DNA of 64,000 nucleotides from CAYWRO01 sp964460345 (GTDB lineage Bacteria > Planctomycetota > Phycisphaerae > Phycisphaerales > UBA1924): positions 47,633 through 111,632 of the forward strand of contig CAYWRO010000001.1 of assembly GCA_964460345.1 (NCBI GenBank), given 5' to 3'. Under the pieces are notes generated by a model. It did no database searches. It saw nothing but the letters and a program-made list of their open reading frames with translations, and was not told the origin of the DNA. A program made the position numbers and the translations under genes. Position 1 is the first letter of the stretch. Every line of letters starts with the position of its first letter. Shown in pieces: positions 35,054-43,421 of the stretch.

Positions 35054-35884
35054 ATGTCCACCGCCCTCGCCGGCAAACCGATCGCCATCACCGGCGCTTC
35101 CAGTGGCATCGGCCGCGTCACCGCCCTTGCGTGCGCCCGCGCGGGCATGCCCGTCGTCGTCTCTGCCCGCCGCGTCCACCTGCTCGAAAAGCTCGTCGAA
35201 GAGATCCGCGCCGCCGGCGGCCGCGCCACCGCCATCGAAGTCGACGTCCGCGACCGCGACCAGTGCCGCCGCCTCATTGAGACCGCCGTCACCGAGTACG
35301 GCTCCATCTACGCCGTCTTCGCCAACGCGGGCTACGGCGCAGAGGCCTGCATCCACGAGATGAGCGACGAGGAGATGCGCGACATCTGGGAGACCAACTT
35401 CTTCGGCACCCTCAACACCATCCAGCCCGCCATCGCCGAAATGCTCAAGGCCCCCGCACCGCCGGATGGCGCGCTCCGCGGCCACGTCCTCATCTGTACC
35501 TCCTGCGTCGCCCGCTTCACGCTGCCCCGCCTGAGCGCGTACACCGCCACCAAGGCCGCCCAGGCCCACATCGGGACGGCCATGCGTGCTGAACTCCGTC
35601 CCCACAGCATCTACGTCACCACCGTTCACCCCATCGGCACGCGCACCGAGTTTTCCGACCACCTCCGCCGCAAGGGCGTCGACGTCGACAAGGCCCACCG
35701 CACGCCGCGCCTGTTCGTTCAGCCCCCCGAGGCAGTCTCCTCACGCATCGTCGGTTGCCTCCGCCGCCCGTGTCCCGAGGTCTGGACCGGCCCCAAGGGC
35801 TGGCTCACACGCTTCGCCGCCTCTCTCTTCACCCTCTCCCCCCGGCTCAACGACTTCGTGGGACGCATCCACACCCGCGATTGA
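35054..35884 (+). CDS. Short-chain dehydrogenase/reductase
   Basis: 276 residues, cytoplasmic. The cofactor motif TGASSGIG (13-20), ANAG (about 90-93), catalytic Ser150 and the YxxxK pair (Tyr163, Lys167, in SAYTATKAA) make it a complete classical SDR. The segment PVVVSARRVH with Arg39 favours NADP. The substrate is unknown; the C-terminal extension (GWLTRFAASLFTLSPRLNDF) recalls SDRs of the DltE/YqjQ type. The ATG is 47 bases after the membrane protein stop; the start of the sequence fits the family. Confidence 0.93.
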   Translation: MSTALAGKPIAITGASSGIGRVTALACARAGMPVVVSARRVHLLEKLVEEIRAAGGRATAIEVDVRDRDQCRRLIETAVTEYGSIYAVFANAGYGAEACIHEMSDEEMRDIWETNFFGTLNTIQPAIAEMLKAPAPPDGALRGHVLICTSCVARFTLPRLSAYTATKAAQAHIGTAMRAELRPHSIYVTTVHPIGTRTEFSDHLRRKGVDVDKAHRTPRLFVQPPEAVSSRIVGCLRRPCPEVWTGPKGWLTRFAASLFTLSPRLNDFVGRIHTRD

Positions 35885-35907
35885 GAATCTGACAAGGCGA
35901 TTGGTGC

Positions 35908-35942
35908 CACGGCTTGACCGCGGCAGCCCGCGGTAAGCCGTG
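35908..35942. terminator. GC-rich hairpin between convergent genes
   Basis: A 15-bp stem with one bulge (arms CACGGCTT...ACCGCGG and complement) and a CAGC loop between the convergent SDR (stop 35884) and ispF (stop 35980). It has no T-run but could stop transcripts from both sides. Confidence 0.55.
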
Positions 35943-35979
35943 CCCTCTGACTTCCAGATCCTCAGTCGGCGCTGCTGGG

Positions 35980-36510
35980 CTATGCGCTCTCCAGAACAAC
36001 CACCACGTGCACCTCCACCGCCCGCCCCTCCCCGACTGCATCCACCCGCTCGTGGCTCTTCCCCTTCACGTTCACCCGTCCCAACTCCACGCCGAGCAGT
36101 TTCGCGAGGTTCCCACGAATCCCTTCCTTAATCCCCCCGATTCGGGGTCTCTCCAGAATCACCGTCGCGTCGAGGTTGCCAACCTCCCACCCGAGGGTGC
36201 GCATGCGCTGCACCGCCGCGGCGACGAAGTCTGCCGAGTCCCGGCCCTCGTTCTCGGCCGCGTTGTCGGGAAAGAGCTGTCCGATGTCCGGCTCCCCCAG
36301 AGCGCCCAGGATCGCATCCGTCACCGCGTGGAGCAGGGCATCCCCGTCGGAGTGTCCCACGGGCCCGCGGTCATGCTCGATGAAGATGCCCCCCAGAACA
36401 AGTGGTCGACCATCACCGGCGGGCCGAACCGGCTCGAGCCGATGAAGGTCATACCCATGTCCGATCCGAATGCCAGATGCTCTCGCGGCCAACGCTTCGC
36501 TCCTTGCCAC
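35980..36510 (-). CDS. ispF: 2-C-methyl-D-erythritol 2,4-cyclodiphosphate synthase
   Basis: 176 residues. The zinc ligands are in GHGYDLHRL (Asp21, His23) and VGHSDGDALLHAVTDAILGA (His53), and the substrate loop is in GRDSADFVAAA. IspF makes the cyclic diphosphate in the methylerythritol phosphate route to isoprenoids. A short N-terminal extension (MARSEALAARASG) precedes the usual start at RIGHGYD. It overlaps nothing and is convergent with the SDR. No ispD is beside it. Confidence 0.95.
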   Translation of the reverse strand: MARSEALAARASGIRIGHGYDLHRLEPVRPAGDGRPLVLGGIFIEHDRGPVGHSDGDALLHAVTDAILGALGEPDIGQLFPDNAAENEGRDSADFVAAAVQRMRTLGWEVGNLDATVILERPRIGGIKEGIRGNLAKLLGVELGRVNVKGKSHERVDAVGEGRAVEVHVVVVLESA

Positions 36511-36629
36511 CTTTGACCTTGTCCGTTGTGGCCCCGGCGGTCATACTTGACGATACACTTGCTCCCACCGCGGCAAGGGCCGCACCGGACACAAACATCC
36601 GATACGACCTCACGACGACGGAGAAGTCG

Positions 36630-37124
36630 ATGCCCCGCTTCAAACCCTCTCACGCACTCCTCGCCGCCTTCGCCCTCTCGACACTCGCCGCTTCCGGCTG
36701 CTACCGCGAGGGTGGCAATCTCTGGTCGAACGACACCCACGTCTACGTCAGCACTTCCTGGCAGCCCAAGACGATCTCTCTGGTCGACACCCGCACCGAG
36801 GAGATTGTCTGGTCCATCGACATCCCCGTTGATCAGCAGCTCGTCGTCAGCTTTGAGAGCGGCGGGGGCAAAGGCGACGTCACGCCGGACAGGATGGAGT
36901 ACGGCATCATGAACGCCGGCAAATGGAGCGGCGGCCTCTCCGAGAGCATCAGCGTCCCGGACGTCGGCAGCCGGCGTCTTGATATGAGCCTTCGCGCTGC
37001 TCCCGAGATGCCGGGCCTCGCCTCCACCGATCGCAGCAACCGCCCGGCCGAGAGCCCGGCTCGTCCGACACGCCAGCCCAACCAGCCCCCGCCCCGGCAA
37101 CCCTCCATGGAAGTCGGCGGTTGA
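36630..37124 (+). CDS. Lipoprotein of unknown function
   Basis: 164 residues. The signal peptide (LLAAFALSTLAASGC) ends in a lipobox (Cys near 24), followed by YREGGNLWSNDTHVYVSTSW and a beta-rich stretch. The C-terminal 45 residues are Pro/Arg-rich and look disordered. The family was not recognised. The ATG at 36630 has GGAGAAG about six bases upstream; the frame is open further upstream, but without signal-peptide character. Divergent from ispF with 119 bases between starts. Confidence 0.78.
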   Translation: MPRFKPSHALLAAFALSTLAASGCYREGGNLWSNDTHVYVSTSWQPKTISLVDTRTEEIVWSIDIPVDQQLVVSFESGGGKGDVTPDRMEYGIMNAGKWSGGLSESISVPDVGSRRLDMSLRAAPEMPGLASTDRSNRPAESPARPTRQPNQPPPRQPSMEVGG

Positions 37125-37193
37125 ACTGATTGTCTGAGCCTCGGGAATACAGGGCCGAGTTCTTCCGGCCCGTAACGAGTTTGTGAATCCCGT

Positions 37194-37973
37194 ATGAAAC
37201 GGCCCGCGGCCGCCTTCACCCTGATTGAGTTGCTTGTCGTCGTGGCCATCATCGCCACGCTGATCGCGATCCTGCTGCCCGCGCTCGGCAGCGCCCGTCA
37301 GGCCGCCTGGACAACCCAGTGCCTCTCAAACCAGCGCCAGATCGGCATGGCGCTGATGATGTATTCCGACGACTACAACGGCTGGATGCCGCGGGAAGGT
37401 ACCGAGGGCAACACCCCCGACACCCGCCGCGCACGCCTCCCCTGGCCGGTCGCCCTGCGTCCCTACCTTGATGAGCGAGCTGATCGCAACAACGACATCG
37501 ACGACAAGTTCGCCGATGCGCCGTATTACCGGTGCCCGACGCGCCAGCGTCTCAACGATGGTCACCCCATCCACTTCGTCGCCAACGGCATGCCGTTCAT
37601 CCGCCCCGGCCTGATCGATCCCGCCGGTGTCACCAACCACCTCGCCCGCCGCGGCCCCACGACTCTCACCAGCCTTCCGCTGCCGGCCACGACGATTTAC
37701 CTGACCGACTTCGGGGAAGACCCGGGCGGCGTTCTCTACAACCAGTGGCGAGCCCAGGGCCGCACGGATCTCTCCATCGCGCAGTTCTACGACGTCTGGC
37801 GGCGCGAACACATCATTCCCAACCACCGCGAAGCTCGGATTGCCTTCGACCGCCACCAGGGCGGCGGCACGGGCGGCGCTGTCTGCACCTTCCTCGACGG
37901 CCATGCCGTCCAGAAGGGCGCCAGCTTCATGTCAGACCCCGCAAGTTGGGATGACGGCCTTTACCGGCACTGA
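37194..37973 (+). CDS. Prepilin-like protein with type IV pilin N-terminus
   Basis: 259 residues. The prepilin motif AFTLIELLVVVAIIATLIAILLPALG shows the cleavage site before Phe, a Glu at position 5 and a long helix. The following CLSNQRQIGMALMMYSDDYNGWMP is the planctomycete/verrucomicrobial N-terminal motif of type II secretion/pseudopilin-like proteins, and AVCTFLDGHA near the end is the usual closing motif. These proteins are very abundant in planctomycetes. Function is not established. The 3-prime end overlaps the convergent amidohydrolase gene by 42 bases. Confidence 0.92.
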   Translation: MKRPAAAFTLIELLVVVAIIATLIAILLPALGSARQAAWTTQCLSNQRQIGMALMMYSDDYNGWMPREGTEGNTPDTRRARLPWPVALRPYLDERADRNNDIDDKFADAPYYRCPTRQRLNDGHPIHFVANGMPFIRPGLIDPAGVTNHLARRGPTTLTSLPLPATTIYLTDFGEDPGGVLYNQWRAQGRTDLSIAQFYDVWRREHIIPNHREARIAFDRHQGGGTGGAVCTFLDGHAVQKGASFMSDPASWDDGLYRH

Positions 37974-38768
37974 GCCCGCTTCGTCAGGGCGGCTCATCGC
38001 CAGTTGCAATCCGTGCAATACGGCCCGCACCGCGGAAGATCGAAGACGTTTTCCGCGGTCCCCATCGGCGATCGCGTTATTCACCTCGAGTTCGAACCCT
38101 GCGTACGCTGCGGGGCTGAGGCGCGTCCGCAGGTACGTCACAAACCCGTCCGTTGTCCCGCGATACGGCAGGTTTCGCCGGATCCGCAACTCGGGTGCAA
38201 GCCGCTTCATCTCCGCAAGCCACACCGTTCCGAGCGTGAGTTCCCATCGCCGATCCGGGTCGAACAGCACGCCGACATCGACCGTTCGCTCGCGTCCCTT
38301 CCACACCGGTGTAAACGTGTGGACGCCAATATGGAGCACGCGCCGCCCGGCTCGCACATGGCTTGCAATCTCCTGCTCCACCACGTCCCGGTGCGGCCGG
38401 TAGTACGTGTCGATTACGCGTTGCCGCTCCGAGTCGTCCAGCCCACGCATCACCTCTGAGAACAGCCTTGGGTTCCCGATCGACCGGTTCAGATCGATCA
38501 CGAGCCGCGACACCGTCGCCATTCGCGGCTCGACCCCCAGTGCGGCCCCCAGTTCGCGGGCCAGTCCCGCCGCCCCGAGGTCGTACCCACGGTGCGACCG
38601 CAATAACTTTCCAGCGCCCCGAAACAGCCCCGCAAACTCCCGCGGCACGACGCGGCCCGCGTGTTCACACGTCACCACCACCTGGACCGCCGGCATCCCG
38701 CCCCGTGGCGCCAGTTTCTGGCCGGTGATGGAGGTCTTGACACCTCGGCCCCCGTTTCGTCCCTCCAT
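37932..38768 (-). CDS. N-formylglutamate amidohydrolase-like protein
   Basis: About 278 residues. The family motifs are VVVTCEHAGRVVP (metal His in CEHAG), RGYDLGAAGLARELG, SRLVIDLNRSIG and GVHTFTPVW. The enzyme family hydrolyses N-formyl- or N-acyl-amino acids, N-formylglutamate in histidine breakdown. Start is uncertain: an ATG at 38768 follows the GCS2 gene stop by 10 bases and has AAAGGGG upstream; an internal ATG at 38696 would start MPAVQVVVTCEH. It forms a pair with the GCS2 ligase. The tail overlaps the convergent prepilin gene by 42 bases. Confidence 0.88.
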   Translation of the reverse strand: MEGRNGGRGVKTSITGQKLAPRGGMPAVQVVVTCEHAGRVVPREFAGLFRGAGKLLRSHRGYDLGAAGLARELGAALGVEPRMATVSRLVIDLNRSIGNPRLFSEVMRGLDDSERQRVIDTYYRPHRDVVEQEIASHVRAGRRVLHIGVHTFTPVWKGRERTVDVGVLFDPDRRWELTLGTVWLAEMKRLAPELRIRRNLPYRGTTDGFVTYLRTRLSPAAYAGFELEVNNAIADGDRGKRLRSSAVRAVLHGLQLAMSRPDEAGSVPVKAVIPTCGV

Positions 38769-38778
38769 CCGGCCCCTT

Positions 38779-40059
38779 TCAACCCGGCCCAAGGTACATC
38801 CTCCCCTCCGCCAGGCACTCGCACAACTCCCCGTACACCTCCCGCAGCCTTTCTCGCGGCAACGGTGGTGGGGAGGCACTTGTGTTCTCCACCCCTAACC
38901 CCCGCAGCATCCGCCGCGCCAGCGGCCCGCGCTCCACCATCACCCCCAGCGCCTCATCATGCTCCCCCGGCTCCACCACCTCCTCCACCAGCTTCCCCCA
39001 CAACGCCCCCGCCCAAATCTTTTTCTCCCTCACACCCCACAGCCGCAGGAACCCCTCATCCTCAATCACCGCCTCGTCCGCATCCCGGCTCGCTGCCATC
39101 AGCATCGCGTACAACGGCTCCGGCGCCCACGCGCACTGCTCCTCATAGCTCGCCCATCGCTCCTCCACCAGCGCCCGCACCGCGCCGACAACCGCGGCGC
39201 ACACGGCTGCATCCGCCGCGGGGCACTCCTGGATGTCGATCACGCGAATCTCGATCGCACCCCGGTCAAACCGCGCCATCGCCGCCCGCGCATTCAGGAA
39301 CTCGTGCTGCAGAACCCCCTCCGGGTCGTACGGCTTCACATCCTCGTACATCCGCCCGAGAATGTCGCGCTCGTACGCCTCGCGCGTGAACACCTGCTCC
39401 GGCACAACGGTCCCAATCACCGACTGGATCGCCTTCGCGTGCCCCTTGTAGTTGTTCATGCGCGTGTCCAGCCACCCCGTCACGCGCCCATCCGCCACCG
39501 GGCTGCTGGCCGCCAGCGCCGGAATGATCGGCAGCACAAGCCGGATCGCCGCGTGCAGCCGCCCGAACTCCTCATCGTTCCCGAACGGCAGGTTGATGTG
39601 CGTGCTCTGCAGGTTCGCCCACCCATGTCCGCGGCAGTCAAAGATCCGGTTGTACGCCTCGTACACCGGGTTGTGCTCGTGCGGCCACAGCCGCATCTCG
39701 GCATACGGATCCATCCAGGGATGCATCGCCGTCGGCATCAGCCGCGCCCCCCCCTCCCCGATCCCCTCCAGCAGCGCATTGATCCGCCCTACGTCCCGCT
39801 GAAAGAGCCCAGAGAGCCCGGCAAGCGACTTCGCCGGCCCATTCGTCTTCAGTTCCACCACGTGCAAGGTCAACTCGTTCGACCACGCCAGCTTCGACCC
39901 CGCCCCATCCGGCTCCACCTCCGACTCATACGCCCCCGCGACCAGCTTCAGCAGTTCATCCGTCACCGGCAGCACATCCAGCGTGCGCCGGTCCACGATC
40001 ATGTACTCCAGCTCAACGCCGATGCAGTCAAACAGCCGGTTCGGATACGAATAGTCCAT
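38779..40059 (-). CDS. GCS2-type carboxylate-amine ligase (glutamate-cysteine ligase family 2)
   Basis: About 426 residues. The GCS2 pattern is clear: GVELEYMIVDRRTL, ELTLHVVELKTNGP, GGARLMPTAMHPWM, STHINLPFG and IEIRVIDIQECPAADA. The enzymes of this family make gamma-glutamyl or other amide bonds with ATP. The ATG at 40059 is chosen because the in-frame ATG at 40074 lies inside a REP palindrome. It is followed by the amidohydrolase gene with a gap of about 10 bases. An enzyme of this family next to a RimK ligase and peptidase pair (50.7-52.9 kb) points to a peptide-like product. Confidence 0.9.
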   Translation of the reverse strand: MDYSYPNRLFDCIGVELEYMIVDRRTLDVLPVTDELLKLVAGAYESEVEPDGAGSKLAWSNELTLHVVELKTNGPAKSLAGLSGLFQRDVGRINALLEGIGEGGARLMPTAMHPWMDPYAEMRLWPHEHNPVYEAYNRIFDCRGHGWANLQSTHINLPFGNDEEFGRLHAAIRLVLPIIPALAASSPVADGRVTGWLDTRMNNYKGHAKAIQSVIGTVVPEQVFTREAYERDILGRMYEDVKPYDPEGVLQHEFLNARAAMARFDRGAIEIRVIDIQECPAADAAVCAAVVGAVRALVEERWASYEEQCAWAPEPLYAMLMAASRDADEAVIEDEGFLRLWGVREKKIWAGALWGKLVEEVVEPGEHDEALGVMVERGPLARRMLRGLGVENTSASPPPLPRERLREVYGELCECLAEGRMYLGPG

Positions 40060-40070
40060 GCGCCACCGTG

Positions 40071-40092
40071 GCATCGCCTTTCAAGGCGATGC
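40071..40092. repeat. REP-like palindrome, perfect copy
   Basis: Arms GCATCGCCTT and AAGGCGATGC around a TC centre, 12 bases upstream of the GCS2 gene start and 88 bases from the divergent recombinase start. The two less perfect copies at 19846 and 19922 share the same arms. Confidence 0.82.
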
Positions 40093-40179
40093 GAGTTTCC
40101 CCACTCCTTGTGGGCCAGCACGATAGCACGCGATTCTCTCAGATCCCGCCGCCGCAATCTCCGATTCCTTCCCAATCCC

Positions 40180-41220
40180 ATGCCCTCCGCACGCCCCAAA
40201 CCCGCCCCTGCCACCTCCCCCGACCTTCCCCCCGGTCTCGCCGACCCCCGCCGCGCCTTCCTCACCTACATCCGCGTCGAATGCGGCCTCGCAGCCAACA
40301 CGGTCGAGGCGTACCGCCGCGACATCGACGACCTCTTCACCGACCTCACCGCCGCCGGCCGCGCCTCCCTCGCCGACGTCACCCCCCGCGACCTCTCCAA
40401 CCACCTTATCTCTCTCAAGAACGACCGCGACCTAGCCACATCCTCGATCGCGCGCCACCTTGCCACCATCAAGGTCTTCTTCCGCTGGGCCGCCTCCCTC
40501 GGCCGCCTCGTCGAGAACCCTGCCGACTACCTCGACCAGCCAACCCGCTGGAAGCGCCTTCCCGGCGTCCTCTCGCCGCGGCAGATGAAGGTGCTGCTCG
40601 ACGTCCAGCCCTACCCACCTCCGGCCCGCCAGAAGGCCGGCGCCCGGCCGCCTCCGCCGCTGCATCTTCGCGATCGCGCCCTGCTTGAGACCCTCTACGC
40701 CTGCGGCCTGCGTGCTTCCGAGGCGGCCACCCTGCGCGTCGGGGACATTCGCGAGACGTTTGACCTCCTCATCGTCACGGGCAAGGGCGACAAGCAGCGG
40801 ATCGTCCCCATCGGCAAGCCTGCCGCCGCAGCGCTGCGCGCTTACCTCGCCGAGTGCCGCCCGCTGCTGCTCGGGATGTCCAGCGCTGATGGGGAGGCAT
40901 CCCCCTCCCGCCCTCGGCGCGGGGCTGCGGCTGGGCAACCCGACTCCGGATACGTGTTCCTCTCCCGCACCGGCCGTCCACTGGAGCGCGTCGCGATCTG
41001 GCAGATCGTCAAACGCCAGGCCGCTCGCGCCGGGTTCCACGACGTTCATCCGCACACGCTCCGCCACTCCTTCGCCACACACCTCCTCGGCGGCGGCGCG
41101 GACCTGCGCGTGGTCCAGGAACTCCTCGGCCATGCCGACATCGCCACGACCCAGATCTACACGCACGTCGACCCGGGCCGCCTCCGTGACGTCCACCGCA
41201 AGTTCCACCCGCGGCCGTGA
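40180..41220 (+). CDS. Tyrosine recombinase (XerC/XerD type)
   Basis: 346 residues. The N-terminal SAM-like domain has FLTYIRVECGLAANTVEAYRRDID and the catalytic domain holds all six residues: Arg178 (LRASE), Lys202 (GKGDKQ), His292 and Arg295 (HTLRHSFATH), His318 (LLGHAD) and the nucleophile Tyr327 (QIYTHVD). Xer enzymes resolve chromosome dimers at dif. An extra low-complexity insert of about 25 residues lies between 232 and 257. With no phage genes around, a chromosomal Xer role is more likely than a phage integrase; which of XerC or XerD is not decided. Confidence 0.94.
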   Translation: MPSARPKPAPATSPDLPPGLADPRRAFLTYIRVECGLAANTVEAYRRDIDDLFTDLTAAGRASLADVTPRDLSNHLISLKNDRDLATSSIARHLATIKVFFRWAASLGRLVENPADYLDQPTRWKRLPGVLSPRQMKVLLDVQPYPPPARQKAGARPPPPLHLRDRALLETLYACGLRASEAATLRVGDIRETFDLLIVTGKGDKQRIVPIGKPAAAALRAYLAECRPLLLGMSSADGEASPSRPRRGAAAGQPDSGYVFLSRTGRPLERVAIWQIVKRQAARAGFHDVHPHTLRHSFATHLLGGGADLRVVQELLGHADIATTQIYTHVDPGRLRDVHRKFHPRP

Positions 41221-41368
41221 GCTGGCGGCCCGTCTCTCCGAGCCTCCGACAGAAACCGAAATTGCCCTTACCGTTGGCCCCCCCGGCCATCGTTCTCGCA
41301 TGGTGGGGTGCCCCGTCGCGGCAGTCGCTCGGGGTACATGCAACAGACCCTTGCCCGGAGATACAACC

Positions 41369-43321
41369 ATGCCTTCCTCGACGACACCGTGCACACCCGT
41401 AGCCTGTCTTGCCGTCGCGAGCATCCTCGCCGCGGGTTCGACCGCCTCGCTCGCCAACGTCTACGGCCACTACACCAACAACAACGACTTCATGTGGGCC
41501 GTCAGCAACATGCCTGACTTCGATCAAAAGCGGGCGGCGACCTTCCAGGTCGAGGGCCTCCCCGGCAACGGCTCCATGTACTGCGTCCCGACCTCGACCA
41601 TGAACCTCTTCGCCTACGTCGCTCGTCACGGCTATCCCGGCGTCAATCCCGGGATCAACAACTACAGCGGCGGCGATCCTGTCGTCTACGGCGACGTCAC
41701 CGCCAACATCGATGCCCTCGGCGTCCTCATGAGCACGAGCGCGACCGGCGGCACCGGCGCCCAGGGGTGGTACGACGGCACTCGCGCCTGGCTCAGCCCC
41801 GCGAACTTCGATCTCTACCAGCGATTCGCCCTGGAGCACCAGCCCACCACCTCCCGCTATCTCGCTGAGATCGGCCACGCCGGCGGGCTCACCGTCTTCT
41901 GCTACGGACGCTGGGAGAACGTCAATGGCTCCACGCTCACCGAGCGCGGCGGCGGCCACTGCGTTACGACGACCCGCGCCGAGAAGATTCCACCGTTCAT
42001 CAACACCGTCTCCTACCGCGATCCCGGCTCCGGCGGCGCCAGCGAGTTCACCCAGTCCGAATTCGCCGTCACGACGCAGAACCTTTCCGATCAGGTCTTC
42101 ACCTACGACGGCGGCATGTACACCATGAGCAAGATGGTGTTGAACCCGGTGCCGGAGGATGGCCGTCACCGCCTCATCGACAAGATCTACGCGATCTTTC
42201 CCAAGCAGGGGCTCACCAACTGGCCCAGCGGCGGCCTCTCCCTCATCACGCCGGATCCCATTGATCCTGATCAGCCCTCGGTCGTCACCTTCCAGGCGCC
42301 CGGTGGGCCCGTAGGCGGCTGCGGCACAAGCCCGTCGCGCACCTTCAGCGCCTACTTCGCGCTGGGCGACGACGTCACTCCGCCCGGGCTCTTCCTGCTC
42401 GATCCCATCACCGGCGCGGCCGAGCGGCAGGCGGACCTTTCAGATCCGCAGGACCTTGCCTTCAGCCGCGATGAGCGCCTGTACGTGCTCGACGGGCGGC
42501 AGATCAAGCAGTACGAGGCCGAACCATCCGACACCGCCGCCTGCCGCAACAACCTCCGCCAGATCGGCATCGCGCTCCACACCTACATCGACACCACGGC
42601 GGTTGACTACGACGATGCCGAGGATCAACTCCTCATGCTTGCCAACAACCCGCCCGCCCTGGTCGAGTTTGACGCCGACCTGGCCAACCCGACCGCGCGC
42701 CTCCTGCCGACGCCGCTCGCCGCGCAGACGCTCGACATCCTCGCCATCAGGCCAACCAGCCCGTACGCAGGCAGCGCCGGCCTCGACGTCCTCCTCGGAA
42801 GCGCCGGCGCCGACCGGCTCTGGCAGATCGGCGAAGACGCTTCCGGCGCGCTCATCATCGAGAAGACCTGGACAGCCCCGCAGGGCAATGCCATCCAGAA
42901 CATCGTCTGGGCGGATCACGACCGTGCCGTCGTCACCCTCATGGGCACCGACGGACGCCAGTTGGCCGTCACCATCAAGGAAGGGCCGCTGGGCTTCGTC
43001 GAAGATCCGGATGCGCCCTTCAACAATGTCGAAGTGGGCTCCAGTTTCGACATCAGCCGTGACCGCTCCAACTACCTCGCCCGCATCCACGGCACGCCCG
43101 GCTGGAACACCGACACGCCTGTCGACGACCTCCTCGCCTTCCCCGAGACTCCCGACTGCCCCGGCGACTGGAACGCGGACATGAACGTCGATGTCTTCGA
43201 CCTGCTGGCCTACCTCGACGACTGGTTCACCAGCAGTTCGGCCGCCGACCTCGACTTGAACACCACCACGGACGTCTTCGATCTGCTCGCCTACCTCGAT
43301 CTGTGGTTCGCGGGGTGCTGA
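41369..43321 (+). CDS. Secreted protein: C39-like domain, beta-propeller-like region, dockerin-like repeats
   Basis: 650 residues. The signal peptide (CLAVASILAAGSTASLA) leads into a domain with GSMYCVPTSTMNLFAYVARHG (Cys72) and GGGHCVTTT (His197), the spacing and context of a papain/C39-type Cys-His pair. A region with propeller-like features (340-590) contains ACRNNLRQIGIALHTY, a motif of DUF1559 pilin-like proteins. Two dockerin-like repeats (DVFDLLAYLDDWF, DVFDLLAYLDLWF) end it. The ATG at 41369 has CGGAG eight bases before it; the longer open frame upstream belongs to another frame of the recombinase. Confidence 0.82.
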   Translation: MPSSTTPCTPVACLAVASILAAGSTASLANVYGHYTNNNDFMWAVSNMPDFDQKRAATFQVEGLPGNGSMYCVPTSTMNLFAYVARHGYPGVNPGINNYSGGDPVVYGDVTANIDALGVLMSTSATGGTGAQGWYDGTRAWLSPANFDLYQRFALEHQPTTSRYLAEIGHAGGLTVFCYGRWENVNGSTLTERGGGHCVTTTRAEKIPPFINTVSYRDPGSGGASEFTQSEFAVTTQNLSDQVFTYDGGMYTMSKMVLNPVPEDGRHRLIDKIYAIFPKQGLTNWPSGGLSLITPDPIDPDQPSVVTFQAPGGPVGGCGTSPSRTFSAYFALGDDVTPPGLFLLDPITGAAERQADLSDPQDLAFSRDERLYVLDGRQIKQYEAEPSDTAACRNNLRQIGIALHTYIDTTAVDYDDAEDQLLMLANNPPALVEFDADLANPTARLLPTPLAAQTLDILAIRPTSPYAGSAGLDVLLGSAGADRLWQIGEDASGALIIEKTWTAPQGNAIQNIVWADHDRAVVTLMGTDGRQLAVTIKEGPLGFVEDPDAPFNNVEVGSSFDISRDRSNYLARIHGTPGWNTDTPVDDLLAFPETPDCPGDWNADMNVDVFDLLAYLDDWFTSSSAADLDLNTTTDVFDLLAYLDLWFAGC

Positions 43322-43362
43322 TTCCACTTGCGTAAAGCCAAAACTTGCAAGCAAAGAGAGGA

Positions 43363-43390
43363 GGGCTCCGCCTGGTGCGGGGCCCTTTTT
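43363..43390 (+). terminator. Rho-independent terminator
   Basis: Stem GGGCTCCGC / GCGGGGCCC (one G-U pair) with a CTGGT loop and a run of five T. It lies 42 bases after the stop of the dockerin-tailed protein gene and 32 bases before the convergent coiled-coil gene stop. Confidence 0.9.
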
Positions 43391-43421
43391 CAGTTTACAA
43401 CAACCCGTTAATGCGCCCTCG

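Noticed and set aside
37932..37973. Frameshift or start-error cause for the overlap of the prepilin and amidohydrolase genes
   Set aside because: Both stop codons are clear and both proteins end in plausible sequence; a 42-base convergent overlap is allowed.
38959..41220. Long plus-strand frame across the GCS2 gene and the recombinase
   Set aside because: Only the part from 40180 is the recombinase; the first 1.2 kb is antisense to the GCS2 gene.
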